Assembly (NCBI RefSeq): GCF_023053635.1
Contig: NC_086179.1
Coordinates: 5,346,001 to 5,410,000 of the forward strand
Direction of reading: 5' to 3'
From: Elgaria multicarinata webbii
Taxonomy: Eukaryota > Chordata > Lepidosauria > Squamata > Anguidae
DNA: 64,000 nt
Shown here: positions 19,001 to 31,000 of the stretch, in pieces
Numbering within the stretch: position 1 is the first letter of the stretch
Layout of the letters: each line of letters begins with the position of its first letter
Position numbers and translations under genes: made by a program
The notes under the pieces: generated by a model
The model's input: the letters and a program-made list of their open reading frames with translations, nothing else
What the model was told of the DNA's origin: nothing
The model's database searches: none

Positions 19001-22000
19001 AGTTGCTAGTGGTTCACCCACCTGGCACTTCCTGGTTGCTGGAATTCTTGCAAAAGATACCAGAAGACTAGTTAGACATCGGCATAGTCCTGCAGCAGGG
19101 AAATTTGTCTGTGCTTAGGCAAGGATGCCAACTTGGGATCAGTTCACCTGTATTAGTTCTACACGGAGCTGTTCACACAACACGGTAGCCCACACTCAGT
19201 GGCTGAGTGTGAGTTCTTGTTGAAATATGTTGTTTCTTATTATTTATTATATTTGTATTCGTAAACCACTCTCTGGGTGGTTTACGAAGATTAAAAACAT
19301 GAAAACAATATGCAAAATGTAAAAACATTAAAAAAATACACAATAGGTAATATACACAAAGACAACATCTATCTATCTATATAAAACGCTTAGGTATGTT
19401 TCCGAACAGGCTTCAGCTGATACAGGTTGCTAAGCAACAGTAACAACGTGTAACGTCAGCTGATACAGGTTGCTAAGACCCTCGCCCAACTCCTCCGGGC
19501 TTTCCAAGGTAATCCTACCCCCCTTTCTGCCTCTTCGCTCCCTCCACCCCCATGAAACCGCCCAGAGAGCGGTTGTAAACCGCCCAGAGAGCTTCGGCTG
19601 TGGGGCGGTATATAAATGTAATTAAATAAATAAATAAATAAATAAAGGGGGTAGCGCCACGGTCCGGATCATGAGCGAGGCATGGCCAGGGCCCTTGGTG
19701 GCCGGGTGAGAGGCCGCTCGCCTGCTGTGAGCCGAGGCCCCGGCCTAATCTCATGCGAGCTGGGCGGGCGGCCCAAGGCTGACAGGAACCCCGGGGAGAG
19801 GGGGACACCTGCTCCCCCTTCCCCTGAACTCCCTGCCCCCCAGGTCTGCCAGACGGAGCTGTATCGGCGGCCTCCAAGCAGCCCGCGCCCCCGCGGTGAT
19901 ATTTAATTAATAAACTTTAAGATATGCTACAACGGCATATGTTACGCTGGGTACAGCTAGTAAAATAAATAAGTGGGCAGAGAAAAGTGTCTTGACACAG
20001 ACTGCCCTCAGTTCTTTCCTTTCTTGCCTTCACATGTTTTGTGGCTGTGGCACTCATGAGTGGCTGGAGGCCACCATCCCCCCACGTCCCCTCAGAATGC
20101 AACGACAGTGTATGTTACGCCGGGTACAGCTAGTATATCTAAAAACAACTTTGAGCAATCAGCCAAACCTTAGAACAAATTGATTAAAACTCATGAGAAA
20201 AGATGCCAATGTTGGCGCCAGGTGGGCCTCGTTGGTGAGATCATTCCATAATTGGGGGGCCATCGCCGAGAAAGCCCTCTCCCTTGTTGCTGTTTGTTGA
20301 CTGTGAGTTAGCGTGTGGTCTGAAACCAGGACGTTTTATTTATTTATTTATTTATTTATTACATTTTTATACCGCCCAATAGCTGAAGCTCTCTGGGCGG
20401 TTCACAAAAATTAAAACCACAATAAAACACCCAACAGGTTAAAAGCACAATTACGAAATACAGTATAAAAAGCACAACCAGGATAAAACCACACAGCAAA
20501 GTTGATTATAAGATTAAAATACAGAGTTAAAACAGTAAAATTTAAATTTAAGTTAAAATTAAGTGTTAAAATACTGAGTGAATAAAAAGGTCTTCAGCTG
20601 GCGACGAAAGCAGTACAGTGTAGGCGCCAGGCGGACCTCTCTGGGGAGCTCATTTCACAGCTGGGGTGCCACAGCGGAGAAGGCCCTGCTCCTGGTAGCC
20701 AGCTGCCTCACTTCCTTTGGCAGGGGCTCACGGAGAAGGGCCCCTGTAGATGATCTTAAGGTCCGGGCAGGTACATACGGGAGGAGGCGTTCCTTCAGAT
20801 AACCTGGCCCCAAACCGTTTAGGGCTTTAAATGTCAATACCAGCACTTTGAATCGGGCCCGGACCTGGACTGGCAGCCAATGAAGCTGGAAAAGGACTGG
20901 TGTAATGTGATCTCGCCGGCCAGTCCCTGTTAGTAAACGGGCTGCTCTGTTTTGAACCAGCTGAAGCTTCCGGACCGTTTTCAAAGGCAGCCCCACGTAT
21001 AACGCATTGCAGTAATCCAAGCGAGAGGTTATCAGAGCATTTTCTACATGGTGGCTTATTAACCATACAGTGTGGTTTGTTAATCACCCTGAACAATTAA
21101 ACAAACAAACCTTGGTTTCTCAAGGTGGCTTGTTTCAGAAAAATAAGCCCCACTGCGTGGTTAAGAAGCCGCCATGTAGAAAAGGACCTGGGTTCAGACA
21201 ACATGCTAACCCACGGTTCAGCAAACAACCTGCAGTGAAACAACACTGAGTGTGGGATATCATGTTGTGTGAATCCAGTTACAAACTGTTAAGAGGTCTT
21301 TAGTATATGCAACGAAAACACATTGGTGGAGGATGGAGATCTTGGTTGTGAGGCAACGCAACTACCTATCGAGTATAAGAAGCTGAAAAACGTTGTCGTT
21401 CTAGATATTGTTGGTTTTTAAATGCTCCCAGTGAGGTAGGACGCTGTGTCAAGAAGGACCAAAGCCAGCTTTGAAGTGAAATCGAACATAGCAATTTGTT
21501 TAAAGACGTACAGCGGATAGGCAGAGCACGGGTATTCCTCCAAGCTTATGAAATGAAAGAGTGAGACATCAGCAGTCAGAAAAACAAAAAAGGACGTGAT
21601 ACATAGATGGATCTTAAGGGAGGGGGAAACGCCCCAATAGATTTTACTCAACTCCACGGGAGCCCACAGTCACACAGCGGTGGTGTTAGAACGCATTGTG
21701 TGGGGTGTACTTCCTAAAAACTCAACCATTGAGTGGAGTTCATAGAATCATGATCAATTCTCAAATCCCAACAGTCACCACTCCTTAGCCACTGATAGAA
21801 CCATAGAATCATAGAAAAGCAGAGTTGGAAGGGGCCTACAAGGCCATCGAGTCCAGCCCCCTGCGCAATGCAGGAATCCACTCTAAAGCATCCCTGACAG
21901 ATGGTTGTCCAGCTGCCTCTTGAAGGCCTCTAGTGTGGGAGAGCCCACAACCTCCCTAGGGAACTGATTCCACCGTCGCACTGCTCTAACAGTTAGGAAG

Positions 22001-25000
22001 TTTTTCCTGATGTCCAGCCGGAATCTGGCTTCCTTTAACTTGAGCCCGTTATTCCGTGTCCTGCACTCTGGGAGGATCGAGAAGAGATCCTGGCCCTCCT
22101 CTGTGTGACAACCTTTTAAGTATTTGAAGAGTGCTCTCATGTCTCCCCTCAATCTTCTCTTCTCCAGGCTAAACATGCCCAGTTCTTTCAGTCTCTCTTC
22201 ATAGGGCTTTGTTTTCACACTGCGCTGACTAACGTGTTGTCTGAACTGAGCCATATCCCTCTCCTGGTCTAATAGGTCTTGCGTCTTTCACCTGCAGTGG
22301 CTGAATAATAATAATAATTTATTTATTTATTTATTTATTTGTTACCCGCCTCTCCCTCCGGATTGAAGCAGGGTACAACATAAATGCAAATGCCATAAAA
22401 TACATATAATTAAAACATTTAATACTAATACATCATTAAAAGGCATCTTAAAATTCAACTGGGTAGGCCTGCCGGAAGAGATCAGTCTTTATGGCTTTCT
22501 TAAAATCCGGAAGACTGTTAAGTTGATGAATCTCTCCCGTCAAGCCGTTCTACAAACTGGGAACGACAGAAGAAAAGATCCTCTGGGTAATAGTTGTCAG
22601 CCTTTTTTTTGTTGGCTGGAGTAAATTCTTCCCAGAGGACCAGAGTGTGCGGGGCGGATTGTATGGAAGAAGGCGATCCCGCAGGTAGCCTGGACCCAAA
22701 GCATGCAGGGCTTTAAAGGTGATAACCAACACTTTATACTTCGCCCGGAATCTAATTGGCAGCCAGTGAAGAGATTTTAAAACTAATGTAATGTGGTCCC
22801 CCCTAGGTGTGTACCGGTGACCAGCCCGGCTGCCATATTTTGAACTAGTTGAAGTTTCCGGACTAGGCACAAAGGTAGCCCTATGTAGAGTACATTGCAG
22901 AAGTCGAGCCTCGAAGATACCAGCGTGTGCGCTACCGTCTTTAGGTCTTCCGACTCTAGGAAGGGGCGCAGCTGGCATATCAGCCGAAGCTGATAGTAGG
23001 CACTCCTGGTTGTCGCTTCTATCTGGGCTGTCATTTGGAGCGATGGAGCTTTCTCTAATCTCCCCCTGGCTCGTATGTTTCACTACTAGTTCCTGTGGGA
23101 TACCCTTAATAAGAGAAGCGGAACTGCTTGAAGCAGCAATTCTTGAGTTTGCCCCTATAAGCACTGGTTTTTCCAGAGAATCGCTGAACTGCCCCGACTA
23201 CTGTCATGAACGGTTGTCATCTCACTCTGTTGCCAGAAGCGAGTGGCATTGCCGGCAGCAATAAAAGCATCCACCAAAAATAACTCTTGATTTAACTGTG
23301 TGCACAGATGTCTCTGTATTCACGTGCACATGTCTGTCCGTAGCTTGCTTGTGTTGTCTGTTGACGCAAGGCGAGAACGAAGAGTCATGTAGAGTATTGC
23401 ATCCAGTTCTGGGCTCCACAATTCAAGAAGGACGCAGACAAGCTGGAGCGTGTTCAGAGGAGGGCAACCAGGATGATCAGGGGTCTGGAAACAAAGCCCT
23501 ATGAAGACAGACTGAAAGAACTGGGCATGTTTAGCCTGGAGAAGAGAAGACGGAGGGGAGACATGATAGCACTCTTCAAATACTTGAAAGGTTGTCACAC
23601 AGAGGAGGGCCAGGATCTCTTCTCGATCCTCCCAGAGTGCAGGACACGGAATAACGGGCTCAAGTTAAAGGAAGCCAGATTCCAGCTGGACATCAGGAAA
23701 AACTTCCTGACTGTTAGAGCAGTGCGACAATGGAATCAGTTGCCTGGTGAGGTTGTGGGCTCTCCCACACTAGAGGCCTTCAAGAGGCAGCTGGACAACC
23801 ATCTGTCAGGGATGCTTTAGGGTGGATTCCTGCATTGAGCAGGGGGTTGGACTCGATGGCCTTGTAGGCCCCTTCCAACTCTGCTATTCTATGATTTTAT
23901 GAACACGCTAAGCCATGGCGGTTAAGCCTTTTGAGGTAAACATTATGGCTTAGCATGTCATGTGAACCATTCCTAACCGTGGCGGCTACATAACCACAGT
24001 TAGGGTTAGCAGTTAAATATGCTCACTAACCACTTGCTGCAAAAGGGCTAGCGGCTTAACCATGGCTTAGCATGTCATCTGAACAGGCCCATTTCCCCCC
24101 CACCTTTCCCTGTCTATGGAGATGGATTTACCTCAAGTACCAGTTCACCCAGGTTCCTAAAATATTGATGCTAGACCAGAGGGATCTGAAAACAGTTTTC
24201 AACCCTATTGGTTTTGAATGCCTATTATTTTACATGCTGTAGGGACAACGGAATTAAATTTGCTATTCCCACGAAATTGCAATATTTTCATGCATAATTT
24301 GTCCTTCTTTCCCCCTACCCCCATCTCTCTCTCTCTCTCTCTCTCAAAAATGCAGGGAGTTTCCAGGATGTGGGAACTTGGTTACGTTTGCCCAGTTCTT
24401 CTTCATCGCCATGGAGGGTTTCATCTTCGAAGCAAACTTCGGAAGGAAACGGCCCACAATCCCAATCAAGTATGGTGGATCTTGACATGGAATGTTACCC
24501 AACTTGGTGGCATGGTGGGAGGGGCTTCGTCTCCATTGGTTCTGATTTCTTCCTAGTTGGATCTGTTGCCTTCTGTTTGTAATTCTTGCTGCACCTTAGT
24601 TTTATCTAGTAGCAGATGGCCCAAGCAGCAGCGGGTGAGGTGGGTGGGTGGGTGTGTCAGGGGACAGCTACTTTTCTGGCCTGCCAAATACTATTGTTAT
24701 TATTATTATTATTTATTTATATAGCACCATCAATGTACATGGTGCTGTACAGAGCAAAACAGTAAACAGCAAGAACCTGCCGCATAGGCTTACAATCTAA
24801 TAAAATCATAGTAAAACAATAAGGAGGGGAAGAGAATGCAAACAGGTACAGGGTAGGGTAAGCAGGCACAGGGTAGGGTAAAACTAACAGTAGAAAGTAA
24901 CAGTAGAAGTCTGCACAACATTGTTGATGTGGTTTCTCTCCGTGTTGGGAGGGTAGCTCAGAATCTCACCTGCGCCTGGTCTGTAATTCCTGCCAGGAAA

Positions 25001-28000
25001 AGGGTCTTTCTTCCTGATGTCAGCAATGTGGAGTGGAAAAGTTTTTACGGGAAAACTTCCTCAACTGTGTTTATTCATCCATTGCATTCATTCATTGCAT
25101 TCATTCATTGCATTTATATCCCACCTTTTTTCCTCCAAGGAACCCAAGGCAGCGTACATAATCTTCCTCCTCTCCATTTTATCCTCACAACAACAACCCT
25201 GTGAAGTAGGCCGGACTGAGAGTCTGTGACTGGCCCAAAGTCACCCAGTGAGCTTCCATGGCCGAGTGGGGACTAGAACCCGGATCTCCTGACTCCCGGC
25301 CCAACACTCTAGCCACTACGCTACACTGGCCTTTCCCATGGAAATGCATTGTTTCATAATAAAAATTGCTAAGAGAACGAACCAATGCGATGCAAGTCAA
25401 TGGGAATGATTCCAGTACTGGCCCAATTTAAAACCAGAATTAGAATTTACTTTTTTTTCAGGTGACTATCCTGAAAGCGCACTTAGGGCACAAGCCAGTG
25501 CGTGTTTAGAAGGGGAAAAAAGACTCCTATAGCTGCCAGCCACGTCTAAACAGGCATAGAACTGTGCCCTTACTCATGTGCAAAGCTGTTCAAGCAAACT
25601 AGCAGGGCGATCCTATGTAATTAACACAGATTTATATTCAGCTGTGTTCATTTGCGCTTATTCCGTGGTAAGTGTGCTTAGGATGTAGATTACATATGTA
25701 ATATGTAGTGCCTATTCATTTATTTATTTATTTATTTGTTATATTTATCTACCGCCCCATAGCCGAAGCTCTCTGGGCGGTTTACAAAAGTTTAAAACAG
25801 TAAACATTAAAAACAAATATACAAAATTTTAAAAGCATAAAAACGGCAATATCCATTAAAAACAGTGATTCTGGGGTCAGTTAAAAAAACGCAGCATATG
25901 TTGTTAATTGCCTGGGAGAAGAGAAAAGTCTTGACCTGGCGCTGAAAAGATAACAATGTCGGCGCCAGGCGAGCCTCGTCGGGGAGATCGTTCCGCAATT
26001 GGGGGGCCACCACTGAAAAGGCCCTCTCCCTTGTTGCCATCCTCCAAGCTTCCCTCGGAGTAGGCACTCGGAGGAGGACCTTAAATGTTGAGCGCAGGGA
26101 GCGGGTAGGTTCATGTCGGGAGAGGCGTTCCATCAGGTATTGTGGTCCCAAACCATGTAAGGCTTTATAGGTTAAAACCAGCGCCTTGAATTGGGCTCGG
26201 AAACGTATAGGCAGCCGATGCATAAGATCGCACCCTAAGTTTCTTAATAGTTTTGGGGTCCTTTTCCACTCTTACTATCAAAATACTTGGTTGTACCCCA
26301 GTTGTCTAACTGAAGCCCCATACATTTCAAGGTGTCTACTTTAAGTAGGACTAACATCGGATACAACCCAATGTACGGGAAATGTCTGAGTTGTCATCCC
26401 TGTAAAAACATCTACAAGTATTCCAACAAAAAAAATTTCAAAGCCAAAGCGTTGAATTTCTAAATCCCTTCCCCATATCACATAATTCAGTTGATCTGCA
26501 TTTGGCTACCAGGAAAAACAACAACGTTTCAGTTATGTCTAAAGCAAGTAAAATTAGCATGGCACATTTCTTTAATTGAAGTTTTGTTTACTAGGTACAT
26601 ATTAAATCAGACCTCAGTCCGTCTAGAGCAGCCTTCCTCAACCTTCCTCAACTTGGGGTGCTCCAGATGTGTTGGACTGCACCTCCCAGAATGCCCCAGC
26701 CAGTGGCTGGCTGGGGCATTCTGGGAGTTGTAGTCCAACACATCTGGAGCACCCCAAGTTGAGGAAGGCTGGTCTAGAGCAGCGAAAACCATTTCTGAAA
26801 AATGTCCAATCCAAGATTTTTTTTTCCGGAAAACCCACATCGCCGCCTTAAGTCTGACCTTGTCAAACCTTTTGTGCTTCTCCTTTTCAGGTATTACCTG
26901 ATCATGGTGGCCATGTTCTTCACCGTCAGCGTGGTGAACAACTACGCCCTCAACTTGAACATTGCGATGCCGCTGCATATGATATTTAGATCGGTAAGTC
27001 CCCTCCTGAGCATCTTCTATGGGAATAGCTTAGAATCGGTGGAGAGATGGTGTGCCTTTTGGTGTTCTCAAACTGCAACTCCCATCAGCCCCCAGCCACC
27101 ACAGCCCGCAGTTGGGGATGATGGGAGTTGTAGTCCAACGGTCTCTGGAGGATCACCAGTTTCCTAACTCCAGTTTATTTATTTATTTCATTTCATTTCA
27201 TTTCATTTCATGCTCTCTGGGTGGTTCACAAAAATTAAAACCATGAAAAGCACAACAAAACAACCAACAGTCTAAAAACACAATTACAAAATACAATATA
27301 AAAAGCACAACCAGGATAAAACCACGCAGCAGAAACTGATATAGATTAAAATACGGAATTAAAACAGCAAAGTTTAAATTTGAGTTAAATTAGGTGTTAA
27401 AATACTGAGAAAATGATAAGGTCTTCAGCTGGCGACGGAAGGAACACAGTGTAGATGCCAGGCGAACCTCTCTGGGGAGCTCATTCCATAGGCGGGGTGC
27501 CACAGCAGAGAAAGCCCTCCTCCTAGTAGCCACCTGCCTCACTTCCTTTGGCAGGGGCTCACGGAAAAGGACTCCTTTGGATGATCTTAAAGTCCAGGCA
27601 GGTACATGTGGGAGGAAGCGTTCCTTCACAACATAATTGCCTGGCTGAATCAAATGTGCTGTTCCTAGTGTGTTTTCCTATAACAGCTCAGTCCAATGGC
27701 CAAGGAAAGTCAAAAGCAGGGCATGTAGATGGCGGATGTCCCCTGTAGATTGTCCTCTCCATCTACTTTTTTGGGGTATACAATATCTAAGCATGGGGGC
27801 TCCATTTATAATCACGGTTAATCGTCTTTGGTGCACTTAACACGTTCCACAAACGTGTGAACTCTTTTCAAGTTATCCTAAACTGTCCCACATTAAACGA
27901 CCTGTCCCTCTCTTTTACCCAAATAACCCCAACTTGCTCATCCACCGCTTCCTGTAACCCAGACAGCTGTCTATACTCTCTGTCAGGTCACCTCTCTCCT

Positions 28001-31000
28001 TCCACCGGTGAAACAGGCTTTTCCGCTGTGTGTGTTCAGTCTAGGCCACATTCTGCACCTCTTCACGCACAGTATAAAATCCAGGATATTGAGCAGCATC
28101 TAACTTCTTGCAAATCATAGGTTTTCCAGGCAGATACTCAGAAATTTCCAGACGGATCATAACTTCCTGAAATGTCCTACCAGAAGTGTATGTGAGGACG
28201 AATGAGGATTGGGAATGGCTTTGCCCAATGAAACTTGCCTCAGTTATCCACGCACTAATCACATCCAGGCTGGACTACTATAATGTGCTGTCCGTGGGGC
28301 TGCCTTTGAAGACATTCAGAAACTTCAACTGGTGCTAGAATGCAGCCACCCAAGTACTGGTAGGAGCGAGGCAATATATAACGCCTACATTGCACCAGCT
28401 GCATTGGTTAGCAGCGTGTTTCTGAGCCCAATTCAAAGTGCTGGTTTTGACCTTTAAAACTCTTAAATGGTTTTGGACCTAGTTACTTGAAGGACCGCCT
28501 GCCTCCACCCATATCAGCCTGCCTGCGCTTTAAGATCAGAAAGAGAGGCCCTTCTTATTTGCCCACCTGTGTGTTGAGTTATGCTATGTAAGCTGTTTAG
28601 TTACGGCTCAGACTGGGACTCTGGCACATAACCTTTTGTAATAAGTCTCTGTCTGGGAAACCAGAGACTAGCAGAGTTGCAGCAGTTCTCCGCCAAGAGA
28701 CAGCAAAGACATAAATTAAGGCAAAGGATTCTTGTAGGTTAAAATAAATCCTTTACTGGCAGATACACATAATTTAGTTATGGCAATACAGATACAAATT
28801 CTTACAAACGGTCAATCAATACAGCACACATCAAGTTGGGTAAGTGGAAGGAAGTGAACATGCAAAACACATCTACTTTTATAGACAACCTGTACAATGA
28901 TGCAACTCTTTGCAACCCTTAATTGATGGAAAGCCCCTTAGACAATAATTCAATTATTACACTCAGTGTCCAGGTGGAAAGTTGACCTTTAAGTTCTGCT
29001 GAGTCCTCACTTTTTCCAGGTCCTCAGGAAATTGTCAAAACAATGGAAAAACAAAACCAAGATCCATTCCAGGATCTAACACTGTGAGGGCAATCAGGTG
29101 GGTGCCCACACAGGAGAGGACCTTCTCTGTGGTGGCCCCAAACGTCTGGAACAAACTCCCATCGGTGGTCCGCCAATGCACCACTCTTGCAGGTTTTCAA
29201 GAAGACCTTAAAAACACTTTATTTTACCATGGCCTTCCCATAAATGGATACTGTTATCGCTGCTATTGTTGTTCCTGCTGGTTTTACCATCAGTTTGATT
29301 GTTTTAATTGCTGTTTTATTGTGGTCATGTTTTCATTGCTTTTTTGACTTAAAATTTTTATTACTTTTAAAGTTTTATGTATTTTATCGTAAGCTGCCTT
29401 GTGAGGACGTCTGACCTGAAAGGCAGCCAAGAAATGTTTTTAAAAAATAAATTAAATAAATCTGCACCTTTCCCCAGTATTCCGTCAGAGTTCAGAACAA
29501 TCAAGAAAGAGAGTGCAAGATCAAGCTATGCAAACAGCAAAGCTCTTGATCCATTAAAAGGCTTTCAAACAATTAACCTAACCCATGAATCGGTTATAAA
29601 CCAGTGACACACCTGAAACATGCATTTCTTGGCACAGAAATAAGGATCCAGGGGGACTTGTAAATACTCGCTTCAGTATTATGGGCCTGGAAGGTCTTCT
29701 CTTGCTCAAGCTGAAATCTGAGCTAGTGAGAACTTTTTCAACCTTTCCTTCCCCCATCTGCCCCCAGACTCTCCTCCCATAGCTTTGATGCTGCTCCTGC
29801 AAAGGGGGGAATGGAAGAAGGGAACCATTTTTCTCTCCCAGCCCTGATACTTGGCCCGCTCCAGCCCCTTCATCATTTTAGTTGCCCTTTTCTGCACTTT
29901 TTCCAGGTCTGGGCTCCACAATCAAGAAGGATGCAGACAAGCTGGAGCGTGTTCAGAGGAGGGCAACCAGGATGATCAGGGGTCTGGAAACAAAGCCCTG
30001 TGAAGAGAGACTGAAAGAACTGGGCATGTTTAGCCTGGAGAAGAGAAGATTGAGGGGAGACATGATAGCACTCTTCAAATCCTTAAAAGGTTGTCACACA
30101 GAGGAGGGCCGGGATCTCTTCTTGATCCTCCCAGAGTGCAGGACACGGAATAACGGGCTCAAGTTAAAGGAAGCCAGATTCCAGCTGGACATCAGGAAAA
30201 TTTCCTGACTGTTAGAGCAGTACGACAATGGAATCAGTTACCTAGGGAGGTTGTGGTCTCTCCCACACTAGAGGCATTCAGGAGGCAGCTGGACAGCCAT
30301 CTGTCAGGGATGCTTTAGGGTGGATTCCTGCATTGAACAAGGGGTTGGACTTGATGGCTTTAGAGGACCCTTCCAACTCTACTACTATTCTATGATTCTA
30401 CCAATTCTTAACATTAACGAGTAGTCCGTACAATGAACCAGCTAGTTTTCCATCTGCAGAGAGATTTTCTGCACTTTTTCCAGGTCTATAATACCTTTTT
30501 TTTAAGGTGTGGTGACCAGAACTGTACTGGTCTCCTGTGTAACTTGGCAGCTGCCATTCACCCCTGTTCTTGGGGGATTCTTTTCCAGTGTGGACAGCAT
30601 CTCGTACATTGCATCCTGCAGAATGGTACAATGTAGGGTGACCCTCTGAAAAGGAGGACCGGGCTCCTGTATCTTTAAAAGTTTCATAGTAAAGGGAATT
30701 TTAGCAGGTGTCAGTTGTATATATGGGGAACCTGGTGAAATTCCCTCTTCATCACAACAGTTAAAGCTGCAGGTGCCCTGCCCTCTTTTAAATCTGGTCA
30801 CTCTTGTATAGATCCTGCAGACCTGCTGAAATTCCCTTTTCTATGCAACTGTTAAAGATACAGGAGCCCTGTCCTCCTTTTCATATGATCACCCTATGCA
30901 TCTCTTTCAGGGGCACATTGTACCACCAATGCCCTGGGTTTTGCAGTATACAAATCTTTCCCGGAACTCCTTCTAACCATCCACCCTCTTGGAGGAAAGG

